Positions 33,142 through 42,405 of a stretch of DNA of 64,000 nucleotides are shown here, in pieces (position 1 is the first letter of the stretch; each line of letters starts with the position of its first letter). Source of the stretch: Sphingomonas sp. ID1715. Lineage in GTDB: Bacteria; Pseudomonadota; Alphaproteobacteria; Sphingomonadales; Sphingomonadaceae. A program made the translations under genes and the position numbers. The notes under the pieces are model-generated. The model made no database searches, was not told the DNA's origin, and was given only the letters and a program-made list of their open reading frames with translations. The stretch covers positions 372,001 through 436,000 of the forward strand of contig NZ_JABEPR010000003.1 in the NCBI RefSeq assembly GCF_013044515.1, written 5' to 3'.

Positions 33142-34043
33142 CGGCTCGCCTCTGCCGGAATGCGGGCGATATGGCCAAGCTGGGTGCGCGCATCCTCCTT
33201 CAGCTCGAAGACATAGATGCTCCCGTCTGCGGCGACGCTGGGCTGGGCGCGCGACCAGCCGTCATCGGGGGTCAGGCGCTCGACCGGACCGCCCTGCGGC
33301 GACACGCGGAAGATCTGGCCGCTGCTCGGCCGCCCGTCCCGCGCCGAGGCAAAGATGACGTGCCTGCCGTCGCGAGACCAGGTCGGCCAGCCGTCGAAAC
33401 CGGGATCATTGGCCAGGTTGCGCTGCCCGCTACCGTCCATGCGGACGACGAACACTTCCGAATTGCGCGGGATCGGCTGCTGTTCCCAGTTGCGCCCGGA
33501 CTGCGGCACGACCTTGCGAAAGGCGATCCAGCGGCCGTCCGGCGACGGGCTCGGATAGGTGCAGAGATCGTCGCACGCGAGGTGCAGGCGCAGGTCGGAG
33601 CCGTCGGGCCGGGCGCTGTAGATGGCGGTCGCCTCGCCGCCCTGCCGGGCGGGCAGCGGCGATGGCGCGTTGAAGAAGATGCGCCCGCCGTCCGCGCTCC
33701 AGTGCGGATGCGCCCAGTCGCCGGGCTGGAGCGTGATGCGGCGCGGGTCCTTGCCGTCGCTGCCCATCACATGGACCGCGGCGCCGCCTTCGGCCGTTCG
33801 CATGACGAAGGCGAGTTGCGTACCGTCGGGCGACCAGACGGCGCTGCCGGGATCGCCCTGGCCAGGATCGAAGAAGAGGCGCGGATTGCTGCCGTCCGCA
33901 TCGGCCAGCCACAGGGCGGTGCGGCCGGAGCGGTTCGATGCGAAGACGAGGGTCCGGCCGTTTGGCGACAATGACGGGTAGGAGTCGGACACCGCCGTGA
34001 CGGATATCGGCGCAGCGGCGAGCAGGAGCATCAGGCTGATCAT
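33138..34043 (-). CDS. PD40/TolB-like beta-propeller protein
   Basis: A 301-residue paralogue of the downstream protein, with a short signal peptide (MISLMLLLAAAP) and PD40 blades such as SLSPNGRTLVFAS, VWSPDGTQLAFVM, HWSADGGRIFFNA, SPSPDGRWIAFRK and TWSRDGRHVIFAS. The ATG at 34043 is chosen; the open frame upstream overlaps the LytTR gene. It overlaps the downstream PD40 gene by 4 bp and lies 40 bp behind the LytTR gene, forming an apparent three-gene operon. Confidence 0.85.
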   Translation of the reverse strand: MISLMLLLAAAPISVTAVSDSYPSLSPNGRTLVFASNRSGRTALWLADADGSNPRLFFDPGQGDPGSAVWSPDGTQLAFVMRTAEGGAAVHVMGSDGKDPRRITLQPGDWAHPHWSADGGRIFFNAPSPLPARQGGEATAIYSARPDGSDLRLHLACDDLCTYPSPSPDGRWIAFRKVVPQSGRNWEQQPIPRNSEVFVVRMDGSGQRNLANDPGFDGWPTWSRDGRHVIFASARDGRPSSGQIFRVSPQGGPVERLTPDDGWSRAQPSVAADGSIYVFELKEDARTQLGHIARIPAEASR

Positions 34044-34083
34044 CGGCCTGATGCTGGGTCGCGCCGGCTCCGCCAGTAAAGCG

Positions 34084-34812
34084 CTAAGGGACGAAGTGGC
34101 GAAGCGTCTCGCGGTAGCGGCTGCCGGTCGGCAGGCGGGTGCCGTCGTCGAGCAGCAGGGTCGGCGCCCGGCCCGGCTCGATGCGGCACACCCAACGTGG
34201 ATGAACGAGGATAGAGCGGTGCACACGCACGAACCCCCGCCCGCTCAGCCGCGCCTCGAGCCGGGCCAGCGTCTCCCGCTCCATCCGCATATGCCCGCTA
34301 TAGTGGAGCTCGACATAATTGTCGGCAGCGCGGGCGTAGCGCAGCCCGACGGCTTCGGCATCTGAGGCAGTTCGTGCCGCCGTCATATCCGGACGCTGTT
34401 CCCCGCGTCGAAGCAGCAGCAGGACGCCGAGCAGCAGCAATGCCGGGACTCGCCGCAGCATCTGCAGCGGCAGCGGCGCGGTCGCGGAACCCCAGATCAG
34501 CCGGTCCACGGCTTCCTCGATGCCGAGCGACACGAGCGCGGTCGCGGCCAGCAGCACGGCGAGGCTCCGCCAGCCCAGCGGAGCGCCGCGCCGCGCTTCT
34601 ACCCGTTTCACTGCTTCGAACATCAGGAACCAGGGCAGCACGGCGCCCGCCGACCAGCCGAGCGCGCGTGCCCAGGCATTGGTGCCGCCCGACAGCAGCG
34701 CATAGCCCATGCAATAGGCCGCGCCGGCACCGAGCAGGATCGAGGCCGCCGCGAGCAGGGCTGTACCGCGCAGCGGCACGCGCCAAAGGCCTCCAATCTC
34801 TCCTGCAGCCAT
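34084..34812 (-). CDS. LytTR DNA-binding regulator with membrane domain
   Basis: A 242-residue protein with an N-terminal membrane part (four hydrophobic helices, about residues 12-120) and a C-terminal LytTR domain (about residues 140-240). The domain has the typical FVRVHRSILVHPRWVCRI segment and GSRYRETLRHF end. Membrane-anchored LytTR proteins are usually sensory regulators of envelope or cell-density genes. The ATG at 34812 (GAAGGG upstream) is preferred; a GTG at 34845 is in frame. The two PD40 genes follow on the same strand. Confidence 0.82.
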   Translation of the reverse strand: MAAGEIGGLWRVPLRGTALLAAASILLGAGAAYCMGYALLSGGTNAWARALGWSAGAVLPWFLMFEAVKRVEARRGAPLGWRSLAVLLAATALVSLGIEEAVDRLIWGSATAPLPLQMLRRVPALLLLGVLLLLRRGEQRPDMTAARTASDAEAVGLRYARAADNYVELHYSGHMRMERETLARLEARLSGRGFVRVHRSILVHPRWVCRIEPGRAPTLLLDDGTRLPTGSRYRETLRHFVP

Positions 34813-34920
34813 CCGTTCCGGCCCTTCAGCGATAATCAGTTGCACGCTTGCGATTAGCGTCTAGTTTCCGGCGCCATAAGAGCGCTCCTGCGCAGCGCTG
34901 GAAAGAGGATCGACACAGGC

Positions 34921-36444
34921 ATGATTTTCGGGCGTATCAAGCCACTCGACGCCATCCTTGCCACCGCCGAGAAGAAATCGCTGCACCGCTCCCTGGGCGC
35001 GTTCCAGCTGACCATGCTCGGCATCGGCGCGGTGATCGGCACCGGCATCTTCGTGCTCACCGCCGAGGCCGCGCAAAAGGCCGGTCCCGGCATGATGCTG
35101 TCCTTCGTGATCGCCGGCCTGGTCTGCGCGGTCGCGGCGCTCTGCTATGCGGAAATGGCCGCCATGGTGCCGGTGTCCGGCTCCGCCTACACCTACAGCT
35201 ATGCCGTGATGGGCGAGCTGGTTGCCTGGATGGTCGGCTGGGCGCTGATCCTCGAATATGCGATTGCGGCCGGCGCCGTGTCGGTCGGCTGGTCTGGATA
35301 TTTCATCGGCTGGCTGCAGACGAGCTTCAACATCACGATACCGCTCGACCTCGTGCGCGGGCCGTTCGACGGCGGCATGATCAACGTGCCCGCCATGCTG
35401 ATCGCGACCGCGGTCACGCTGCTGCTCGTCAAGGGCACGAAGGAAAGCGCGACCGTGAACGCGGTGCTCGTCGGCGTGAAGATCATCGCACTGACGATGT
35501 TCATCCTGCTGACCCTGCCGGTGATCAAGACCGGCCAATTCACCCCCTTCGCCCCGCTCGGTTTCGGCGGCATTTCGGCCGCGGCCGCCTCCATCTTCTT
35601 CGCCTATGTCGGCTTCGATGCCGTCTCGACGGCGGCCGAAGAGACCAAGAATCCGCAGCGCAACATGCCGATCGGACTGATCGGCTCGCTTGCCGTCTGC
35701 ACCATCTTCTACATGCTGGTTGCTTCCGGCGTGATCGGCACGGTCGGCGCGCAGCCGGTCTATGGTCCGGGCGGTGAAGTGCTGTCGCCGGGTACTCCGG
35801 CATTGTCGCAGGCCTGCGCCGCGATCCAGGAACAGGCGGTCGTCTGTTCGAAGGAAGCGCTGGCCTGGACGCTGAAGTCGATCGGCTGGCCCTTCATCGG
35901 TTGGCTGGTGGGCGCCGCCGCGATCATCGCGCTGCCGTCGGTCATCCTGATGATGATGTTCGGCCAGACCCGCATCTTCTTCGTGATGAGCCGCGACGGC
36001 CTGTTGCCGGAGATGTTCTCGCGCGTGCACCCACGCTTCAAGACGCCGCACGTCATCACGCTGCTGACCGGGCTGTTCGTGATCCTGTTCGCGGCCTTCT
36101 TCCCGGTCGGCCTGCTCGCGGACGTGTCCAACTCCGGCACGCTGTTCGCCTTCGCCGCGGTCTCGATCGCGGTGCTGGTGCTCCGGCGGACCGATCCGAA
36201 CCGGGCGCGGCCGTTCAGGACGCCGGCGGTGGCGATCATCGCGCCGCTGTCGATCATCGGCTGCGTCTATTTGTTCTTCAGCCTGTCGGCGGTGACGATC
36301 CAGCTGTTCATCGGCTGGGCGCTGGCCGGCCTCGTCGTCTACTTCCTCTACAGCCGCAACCGCAGCCACGTCGGCCGCGGCCTGACCGAAGTGCACGAGC
36401 CGGAGATCCACGACATCAACCCGCCGGTGCCGGGCACGCACTAA
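34921..36444 (+). CDS. APC family amino-acid permease
   Basis: A 507-residue permease with about 12-14 helices. The helix 1 motif is GIGAVIGTGIFVLT (G-x-G-x-G-(I/V)-F), and helix 3/6 sequences (PVSGSAYTYSYAVMGE; FFAYVGFDAVSTAAEETKNP) are those of the cationic/CAT-like branch. The substrate is likely an amino acid, not specified. It is divergent from the LytTR operon. A paired-hairpin repeat lies between this gene and the convergent thrS. Confidence 0.87.
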   Translation: MIFGRIKPLDAILATAEKKSLHRSLGAFQLTMLGIGAVIGTGIFVLTAEAAQKAGPGMMLSFVIAGLVCAVAALCYAEMAAMVPVSGSAYTYSYAVMGELVAWMVGWALILEYAIAAGAVSVGWSGYFIGWLQTSFNITIPLDLVRGPFDGGMINVPAMLIATAVTLLLVKGTKESATVNAVLVGVKIIALTMFILLTLPVIKTGQFTPFAPLGFGGISAAAASIFFAYVGFDAVSTAAEETKNPQRNMPIGLIGSLAVCTIFYMLVASGVIGTVGAQPVYGPGGEVLSPGTPALSQACAAIQEQAVVCSKEALAWTLKSIGWPFIGWLVGAAAIIALPSVILMMMFGQTRIFFVMSRDGLLPEMFSRVHPRFKTPHVITLLTGLFVILFAAFFPVGLLADVSNSGTLFAFAAVSIAVLVLRRTDPNRARPFRTPAVAIIAPLSIIGCVYLFFSLSAVTIQLFIGWALAGLVVYFLYSRNRSHVGRGLTEVHEPEIHDINPPVPGTH

Positions 36445-36453
36445 GGTCTTGTG

Positions 36454-36516
36454 CCCCGGCGAAAGCCGGGGCCCAGGAGTCACTTACGCGAGGCTGGACC
36501 CCGGCCCTCGCCGGGG
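36454..36516. repeat. Paired REP-like hairpins
   Basis: Two hairpins, CCCCGGC-GAAA-GCCGGGG (36454-36471) and CCCCGGC-CCTC-GCCGGGG (36499-36516), lie between the convergent stops of the permease and thrS. Their spacing and the CCCAGGAGTC that follows the first hairpin match the element at 52483-52533. Could serve as a bidirectional terminator. Confidence 0.6.
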
Positions 36517-36522
36517 AGCTCG

Positions 36523-38520
36523 TCAGGAACGAAGATCCGGCGGCACCGCTTCGCCGGTCAGGCGCGCGATCACCTCATCCAGCGGCAGCACTTCCTGCCG
36601 AGCGTCGGCGCCGAGCGGGCGGAGCGCAACGGTGCGCTCCTCGGCCTCGCGCTTGCCGACCACCAGCAGGTACGGGACCTTGGCCAGCGAGTGCTCGCGC
36701 ACTTTGTAATTGATCTTCTCGTTGCGGAGATCGACCTCGGCGCGGATGCCGGCCTTGGCAAGGGCGGTGATCACGTCCTGCGCATAGCCGTCGGCGTCCG
36801 ACACGATCGTCGCGACCACCGCCTGCACCGGCGCCAGCCAGAGCGGGAATTTGCCCGCATAATGCTCGATCAGGATGCCGATGAAGCGCTCGAAGCTGCC
36901 CAGGATCGCGCGGTGCAGCATGATCGGACGGTGCCGCTCGCCGTCCGCCCCGACATAGGAGGCGTCCAATCGCTCCGGCAGCACCGTGTCGGTCTGGATC
37001 GTGCCAACCTGCCAGGTGCGGCCGATCGCGTCGGTCAGGTGGAACTCGAGCTTCGGCGCGTAGAAGGCGCCTTCGCCGGGGAGCTCTTCCCAGCCAAATT
37101 CCGCCGTATTGCGCCCGGTCGCCGCCACTGCGTCACGCAGCGACTGTTCCGACCAGTCCCACATCTCGTCCGTGCCGAACCTTTTCTCCGGCCGCAGCGC
37201 GAGCTTGATCGCATATTTGTCGAAGCCGAGATCCTTGTAGACCCGATCGAGCAGGTCGCAGAACAAGGCCACTTCCTCGACCAGCTGGTCCTGGCGGCAG
37301 AAGATGTGCGCGTCGTCCTGGGTGAACTGGCGAACGCGCATCAGCCCGTGCAGCGCGCCGTGCGGCTCGTTGCGATGGCAGCAGCCGAACTCGGCCATGC
37401 GCAAGGGCAGGTCGCGATAGGATTTGATGCCCTGGCGGAAGATCAGCACGTGCGCCGGGCAGTTCATCGGCTTCAGCGCCATCCAGTCGGCGTCGTTCGA
37501 CACGACCGGGCCGTCATCCTCGGTGTTCGGCACCTCGTCGGGGATGACGAACATATTCTCGCGATATTTGCCCCAATGTCCGGACTGCTCCCACTGGCGC
37601 GCGTCCATGATCTGCGGCGTCTTCACTTCCTCATAGCCGCCCGCATCCAGGCGCCGGCGCATATAGGCTTCGAGCTGCCGCCAGATCAGATAGCCCTTCG
37701 GGTGCCAGAAGATCGAGCCATGCGCCTCCTGCTGCAGGTGGAACAGGTCCATTTCCTGACCCAGCTTGCGGTGGTCGCGCTTGGCCGCTTCCTCCAGCCG
37801 CGTGAGATGCTCGGCCAGCTGCTTCTTGTTCAGCCAGCCGGTGCCGTAGATGCGGCTGAGCATCGCGTTCTTCTGGTCGCCCCGCCAGTAAGCGCCGGAA
37901 ACGCGCGTCAGCTTGAAGGCTTGTGGGTCAAGCTTGCCGGTCGAGGCCAAGTGCGGGCCGCGGCACATGTCGAGCCAGTCGCCCGACCGATAGACAGTTA
38001 GCTCCTCATCACCGGGCAGTTCGCCCGCCCATTCGGCCTTGAACGTCTCGCCATGTGCGCGGAAATGCGCGATCAGCTGGTCGCGCGTCCACACCTCGCG
38101 GACCAGCGCCTCGTCCTTGGCGATGATGCGCCGCATCTCTTCTTCGATCGCCGGCAGGTCTTCCTCGGTGAACGGCCGGTCCTTGGGCGCGAAGTCGTAA
38201 TAGAAGCCGTCGTCCGTCGCCGGGCCGAAGGTGATCTGCGTGCCGGGGAACAGGTTCTGCACCGCCTCGGCCAGCACATGGGCGTAGTCGTGGCGGACGA
38301 GCTCCAGCGCATCCGCCTCGTCGCGCGCCGTGATCAGCGCCAGTTCGGCGTCGCGCTCGATCGGCCGGGCAAGATCGCGCACTTCGCCATCGACGCGCGC
38401 CGCCAGCGCCGCCTTGGCCAGACCCGGCCCGATCGCCGCGGCGATCTCGGCCGCAGTGGTTCCGCTCGCCACCTCGCGCGCGGAGCCATCGGGAAGGGTG
38501 ATGCGGATCATCTCGGACAT
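36523..38520 (-). CDS. thrS: Threonyl-tRNA synthetase
   Basis: A 665-residue class II synthetase that charges tRNA-Thr. The N-terminal TGS domain starts [12 protein letters not shown] (about residues 4-15), followed by the editing domain, with the HHH-like segment [19 protein letters not shown], and a catalytic core containing the zinc-binding cysteine in NCPAHVLIF, motif 2 ([15 protein letters not shown]) and the anticodon-binding C-terminal domain ([11 protein letters not shown]). The ATG at 38520 (MSEMIRI) is used; no T-box or strong ribosome-binding site was seen. Confidence 0.96.
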   Translation of the reverse strand: MSEMIRITLPDGSAREVASGTTAAEIAAAIGPGLAKAALAARVDGEVRDLARPIERDAELALITARDEADALELVRHDYAHVLAEAVQNLFPGTQITFGPATDDGFYYDFAPKDRPFTEEDLPAIEEEMRRIIAKDEALVREVWTRDQLIAHFRAHGETFKAEWAGELPGDEELTVYRSGDWLDMCRGPHLASTGKLDPQAFKLTRVSGAYWRGDQKNAMLSRIYGTGWLNKKQLAEHLTRLEEAAKRDHRKLGQEMDLFHLQQEAHGSIFWHPKGYLIWRQLEAYMRRRLDAGGYEEVKTPQIMDARQWEQSGHWGKYRENMFVIPDEVPNTEDDGPVVSNDADWMALKPMNCPAHVLIFRQGIKSYRDLPLRMAEFGCCHRNEPHGALHGLMRVRQFTQDDAHIFCRQDQLVEEVALFCDLLDRVYKDLGFDKYAIKLALRPEKRFGTDEMWDWSEQSLRDAVAATGRNTAEFGWEELPGEGAFYAPKLEFHLTDAIGRTWQVGTIQTDTVLPERLDASYVGADGERHRPIMLHRAILGSFERFIGILIEHYAGKFPLWLAPVQAVVATIVSDADGYAQDVITALAKAGIRAEVDLRNEKINYKVREHSLAKVPYLLVVGKREAEERTVALRPLGADARQEVLPLDEVIARLTGEAVPPDLRS

Positions 38521-38627
38521 GGGCGGGGCATGTAGCGGCCGCATCCGCCCGCCTCAAGGCGGCGCTCGCTTTAACCCGTTGTCAGGTCTCCCGGCCTTAG
38601 CCACAATGACGAAAGCGGGGGAAAGCC

Positions 38628-39731
38628 ATGAATGATCAAAGCCATGAGTTCGCGATGGCTGCCCCGGCGAGCGCGTTTCGCTTCACCGGCACGTGGCGGG
38701 AATATCTGCCGATCGCGCTCACCAACCTGCTGCTGACGCTCGTCACCTTGGGCGTGTACCGTTTCTGGGCGCGTGCTCGGGAGCGGCGCTATCTGTGGAG
38801 TCGGACCGAGTTCATCGACGATACGCTCGAATGGACCGGCACCGGTCGCGAGATGTTCATCGGCTTCCTGATCGTGATGGCGCTACTGCTGCCCGCGCTC
38901 CTGTTCCTGCAGTTCGGCTTCCAGGCGCTGATCGTGCGGCAGCGCTTCGTGCTCGCCTTTTCGACCATGTTCCTGATCTATGGCGGCATCTTCTTCCTAA
39001 CGGGCGTCGCGCGCTACCGGGCCCTGCGCTACCGCCTGTCGCATAGCTGGTGGCACGGCATTCGTGGCGGCGGCGAGCCCGGCGGCTGGCGCTACGGCTT
39101 CACCTATCTCTGGAAGATGGCGGCGGGCGCGAGTGCGGCCGGCATGCTGATCCCCTGGGCGATGACAAGCCTGTGGAACCAGCGTTGGCGGGCGATGAGC
39201 TTCGGGCCTTGGCGGTTCGAGGCGGATACGGACTTCAGCCCGCTGATGGGCCGGTGGATACTGATGCTGGTCAGCCCTTTCCTGCTGCTGTTCGCGGCCG
39301 CGCTGCTCGGCTTCATGGCTGTCGGTCTTGGCGCGGCGTCGGGAGCGAGCGGACAGACAGGCCAGGTGCTTGGCGTCATCATGGTCGTGCTTATGGTGCT
39401 CGGCATCTATATCGGCTTCGCCATCCTCGGGGTCGGCTATTGGGCGAAGTTCCTGCGCGAGGCGATCGGTCACACCCGGCTCGGCGGCCTGGAGTTCTCC
39501 TTCCACGCACGCTCCTGGGATTGGCTGAAGCTGTTCCTCGGCAATGTCGGGCTGGTGGTGGTGACGCTCGGCATCGGCATCGCCTTTCTCGGCTATCGCA
39601 ACTGGGCCTTCTTCATCCGCCATCTGGAGGCGACGGGTACGGTCGAGCTGGACGATTTCACCCAATCGCAGACCGATGCGAGTGGGGACGCGGAAGGCCT
39701 CGCCAGTGCCTTCGACATCGGCGCGATCTGA
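38628..39731 (+). CDS. DUF898 (YjgN-like) membrane protein
   Basis: A 367-residue inner-membrane protein with about six to eight helices. The family pattern FTGTWREYLPIALTNLLLT and LGVYRFWARARERRYLW (about residues 19-58) is repeated in weaker form later (GYWAKFLREAIGHTRLGGLEF). Function unknown. It is immediately upstream of an M48 metallopeptidase gene (4 bp gap), and that pair is a plausible functional unit. GGGGGAAAG precedes the ATG. Confidence 0.87.
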   Translation: MNDQSHEFAMAAPASAFRFTGTWREYLPIALTNLLLTLVTLGVYRFWARARERRYLWSRTEFIDDTLEWTGTGREMFIGFLIVMALLLPALLFLQFGFQALIVRQRFVLAFSTMFLIYGGIFFLTGVARYRALRYRLSHSWWHGIRGGGEPGGWRYGFTYLWKMAAGASAAGMLIPWAMTSLWNQRWRAMSFGPWRFEADTDFSPLMGRWILMLVSPFLLLFAAALLGFMAVGLGAASGASGQTGQVLGVIMVVLMVLGIYIGFAILGVGYWAKFLREAIGHTRLGGLEFSFHARSWDWLKLFLGNVGLVVVTLGIGIAFLGYRNWAFFIRHLEATGTVELDDFTQSQTDASGDAEGLASAFDIGAI

Positions 39732-39735
39732 GCGG

Positions 39736-40779
39736 ATGACGCGCGCCTGGCTCTATGACGGCAGCTCCGGCGTGCGGCATGAAGTTGAGGTCGTGCAGGA
39801 CGGGCCGGTGCTGCGCATCGACTACGCCGGTGCGCCGCTCGAGGATGTGATGCTCGACGAGCTGTCGGTTGCCGACCGCGGCTCGGCCGGCCTGACGCTG
39901 CGCCGCAGCGGCAATGCGGGCTGGCGGCTGAAGCTGCCGGCGCCGGTCGATCCCGAGCTGGACCGGCTCTTCCCTCGCGGCGGCGGCTATGGCGGCTGGA
40001 TCGACCGGGTCGGGCTGCCGCGGGCGCTCGCCGTCTTCGTCGCGGGCTCGGCGCTCGTGCTGGCCGGCGGCTATTTCGCGCCGACCCTACTCGCTCCGCT
40101 GGTGCCGCCGTCCGTGGAGAAGGCCTATGGTGAGGCGCTGGTCGGGGATTTCGGCGGCAAATATTGCTCGACGCCGCTCGGCGATGCGGCGCTCAAGCGG
40201 CTGGTCGCCAGCCTGGATCCAAAGCCCGGAGAGCTGAACGTCCGCGTCGTCGATGCGCCGATCGTCAATGCCGCGGCACTCCCTGCCGGCAACATCGTGC
40301 TGTTCGACAAGCTTTTCGAAGTGGTCGAGAGTCCAGAGGAGCTGGCGGGCATATTGGCGCACGAAATCGCCCATGTCCGTCGGCGCCACATCACCGCCGC
40401 CCTGATCCGCGAGTTCGGCGTCGGCATCTTCGCTTCTGCACTCGGCGGCACGACCGCGGGCCGTGTGGACGGCTTCGTCGCCCTGACCTTCACCCGCAGG
40501 GCGGAGCAGGACGCCGACGCGACCGCGATCGCGACCCTGAACCGCGCCCATATCAGCCCGGCACCCACCGCGAACTTCTTCAGGCGGCTGAAGAAGGCGG
40601 AGACGGATCTCGGCCGGTTCGAGCCGGCCATGGCCTATCTGTCGTCACACCCGCTGTCCGGGGATCGTGCGCAGCGCTTCACGGAGGCGGCGCATAAGGG
40701 TGAGGCCTATCGGCCCGCGCTCAGCAGCCGGGAATGGACCGAGCTGCGCGCGATCTGCTCGAGCAGGCCGCCGTCGTAA
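39736..40779 (+). CDS. M48 family zinc metallopeptidase
   Basis: A 347-residue membrane-anchored protease with one transmembrane helix (about residues 97-115) after a non-typical ~90-residue N-terminal domain. The zinc motif is H209-E210-x2-H213 (AHEIAHVRRRH), and the third ligand lies in EQDADATA (about residues 254-261). M48 proteases act on membrane or periplasmic proteins. The start is 4 bp after the DUF898 stop. Confidence 0.88.
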   Translation: MTRAWLYDGSSGVRHEVEVVQDGPVLRIDYAGAPLEDVMLDELSVADRGSAGLTLRRSGNAGWRLKLPAPVDPELDRLFPRGGGYGGWIDRVGLPRALAVFVAGSALVLAGGYFAPTLLAPLVPPSVEKAYGEALVGDFGGKYCSTPLGDAALKRLVASLDPKPGELNVRVVDAPIVNAAALPAGNIVLFDKLFEVVESPEELAGILAHEIAHVRRRHITAALIREFGVGIFASALGGTTAGRVDGFVALTFTRRAEQDADATAIATLNRAHISPAPTANFFRRLKKAETDLGRFEPAMAYLSSHPLSGDRAQRFTEAAHKGEAYRPALSSREWTELRAICSSRPPS

Positions 40780-40792
40780 AACTGAGGTGGCG

Positions 40793-41194
40793 TCAAAGGC
40801 CGATCGCATGACCGACCGCCGCGGCGGCCGCATGAATCCGGTCGCGCGCGTCCTCGCCCAGCATCTCGCAGGTAAGCGCATCGAATACCGGGCGCGAATG
40901 CCGGTGTGCGGCGATCACCATGCCGAGCAAGGTCGCTTCGTCATGGGTGAGGGCGGGGCAACAGGGCGGGGCGACGGCCACCGGATCGGGCCAGCTGGCG
41001 CCGACATGGGCGAGCAGCAGGTGCAGCGACCGCGCCGCCTGCAACGCGCCGAGCTGGTTCGCCGCGGCGTGGAGTGGACACATGCGGCCATGGCGCTGCG
41101 CCATCACCCATTTGCGCGTGGCGGAGATCAGGGCCGCCTCCTCGGGGGCGAGGTCGGCGAGGCGCGGCGGCGGCACGAACATCTGCTTGAGCAT
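40793..41194 (-). CDS. Conserved hypothetical protein, small and possibly iron-regulated
   Basis: This 133-residue protein is predicted helical and contains RHGRMCPLHAAA and PPCCPALTHDE segments with cysteines and histidines. I do not recognise a named family. The ATG at 41194 is chosen because the longer frame (start 41242) would run across a palindromic operator-like site. The M48 gene converges from the other side, with 13 bp between the stops. Confidence 0.6.
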   Translation of the reverse strand: MLKQMFVPPPRLADLAPEEAALISATRKWVMAQRHGRMCPLHAAANQLGALQAARSLHLLLAHVGASWPDPVAVAPPCCPALTHDEATLLGMVIAAHRHSRPVFDALTCEMLGEDARDRIHAAAAAVGHAIGL

Positions 41195-41216
41195 GGATGG
41201 GTCGTGCCATGTTCGC

Positions 41217-41242
41217 TTATTGCGATCAAGTCGCATTAGCAA
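41217..41242 (-). promoter_or_regulatory. Fur-box-like palindrome
   Basis: The segment contains TTGCGATCAAGTCGCATTA, in which TGCGA and TCGCA are inverted around five bases and TTA/ATTAGCAA flanks extend the symmetry. It resembles Fur-type operators (TGCGAAT-x-ATTCGCA) seen before iron-regulated genes in alphaproteobacteria. It ends 23 bp upstream of the minus-strand gene at 41194 and could regulate it. Confidence 0.4.
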
Positions 41243-41376
41243 AAACGGGACTGAGAGGCGGGTGCTGTCCTACACGGTCGAGCTGTGCTAGCAGTCACCG
41301 TGACTGTGCGCCGTCTCGGGCAGGGCGGTCGCGCAGGCATTCACGAGTCCAGTTTCTCTTCCGCGGGCGGGATCAC

Positions 41377-41631
41377 ATGTTCGGTAAACTTTTCCAGGAC
41401 CATCCAAGCGAAGTCGGCGAAACCTATGGCGAGCATTTCGCTGCTGCCGGCGGTTTTGGGCTCCGCATGATTGCCGGCGGCATCGCATGCGTCGTGCATG
41501 CCATCGTCCCCGGCGTCTTCATCACTACCGGCAGCGGCACGGTGAAAAAGCTCTACGATCAGATGGTCGCCAAGCGCGCCGCCAAGCGCGATGCCAATAT
41601 TGAGATGCGCTCGATCGAATATGTGATCTGA
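41377..41631 (+). CDS. DUF6356-like small protein
   Basis: An 84-residue protein beginning MFGKLFQDHPSEVGETYGEH, with a single hydrophobic helix (LRMIAGGIACVVHAIVPGVF, about residues 29-48) and a charged C-terminus. This resembles a family of unknown function (DUF6356). The start ATG is chosen because it fits the family N-terminus; the longer frame upstream has no ribosome-binding site. Confidence 0.7.
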   Translation: MFGKLFQDHPSEVGETYGEHFAAAGGFGLRMIAGGIACVVHAIVPGVFITTGSGTVKKLYDQMVAKRAAKRDANIEMRSIEYVI

Positions 41632-41639
41632 CGGCCTCT

Positions 41640-41670
41640 TGGCCAGTGCGACCTTTCGTGACCATTCGCG
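41640..41670 (+). repeat. 31-bp intergenic repeat, copy 2
   Basis: Matches 14289-14319 at 30 of 31 positions. It ends 4 bp before the ATG of the hydrolase gene at 41675, so it lies where a promoter or translation leader would be. Confidence 0.7.
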
Positions 41671-41674
41671 CTCT

Positions 41675-42400
41675 ATGACCGCATTCTTCGATCGGCCTCG
41701 AGGGGCCAAGCTCGCTTACTCGCTGCGGAGCGGCAGTACCCCGACCATCGTGTTCCTGCCCGGCTATGCGTCGGACATGCAGGGCGCCAAGGCGCTTGCC
41801 CTGGACGCCTGGGCGGCCGAGCATGGGCAGGCGATGCTGCGCTTCGACTATGCCGGATGCGGCGAAAGCGAGGGTCGGTTCGAGGATGGCACGCTGACAA
41901 GCTGGCGCGACGATGCGCTGGCGCTGGTCGACGGGCTCACGCAAGGACCGATCTTGCTCGTCGGATCGTCGATGGGCGGGTGGATCGGGCTGCTGGTCGC
42001 CGAGGCGCGGCCGGAGCGTGTCGCCGCTTTCGTCGGCATCGCCGCCGCGCCGGACTTTACCGACTGGGGCTTCACCCAGGACGAGAAGATGGCACTGCTC
42101 TCCAAAGGCCGGCTGGAGCGGCCATCGGACTATGGCGCACCACTGGTCACCACCCGTGCGCTCTGGCAGTCGGGCGAAGCGTTGCGGATGCTGCACCGGG
42201 AGATTGCCGTCGACTGTCCGGTGCGGCTGCTCCATGGCCAGCGCGACTCCGACGTGCCGTGGCACCACTCGCCGCATCTCGCCGGCAAGCTGCGTTCAGC
42301 CGATGTGCAGACGATCCTCGTCAAGGACGGTGATCACCGGCTGTCGCGACCGCAGGATCTGGACCTGCTCATCGCGACGGTCGCTTCCCTGATCGGGTGA
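41675..42400 (+). CDS. Alpha/beta hydrolase
   Basis: A 241-residue alpha/beta hydrolase. The nucleophile elbow is G-S-S-M-G-G (LLVGSSMGGWIG, about residues 97-108), and an acid (DSDVPW) and a histidine (KDGDHRLSRP) follow in the expected order. The RFDYAGCGES segment is the oxyanion-side motif. Relatives are uncharacterised esterases. The 31-bp repeat abuts the start codon. The next gene starts 5 bp after its stop. Confidence 0.85.
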   Translation: MTAFFDRPRGAKLAYSLRSGSTPTIVFLPGYASDMQGAKALALDAWAAEHGQAMLRFDYAGCGESEGRFEDGTLTSWRDDALALVDGLTQGPILLVGSSMGGWIGLLVAEARPERVAAFVGIAAAPDFTDWGFTQDEKMALLSKGRLERPSDYGAPLVTTRALWQSGEALRMLHREIAVDCPVRLLHGQRDSDVPWHHSPHLAGKLRSADVQTILVKDGDHRLSRPQDLDLLIATVASLIG

Positions 42401-42405
42401 CCTCA

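Noticed and set aside
34861-36483. 540-residue open frame on the minus strand
   Set aside because: Antisense to the APC permease; D/R/H-rich shadow frame.
38521-38627. T-box or leader attenuator before thrS
   Set aside because: The upstream region is about 100 bp, has no T-box motif and no leader peptide with a threonine run.
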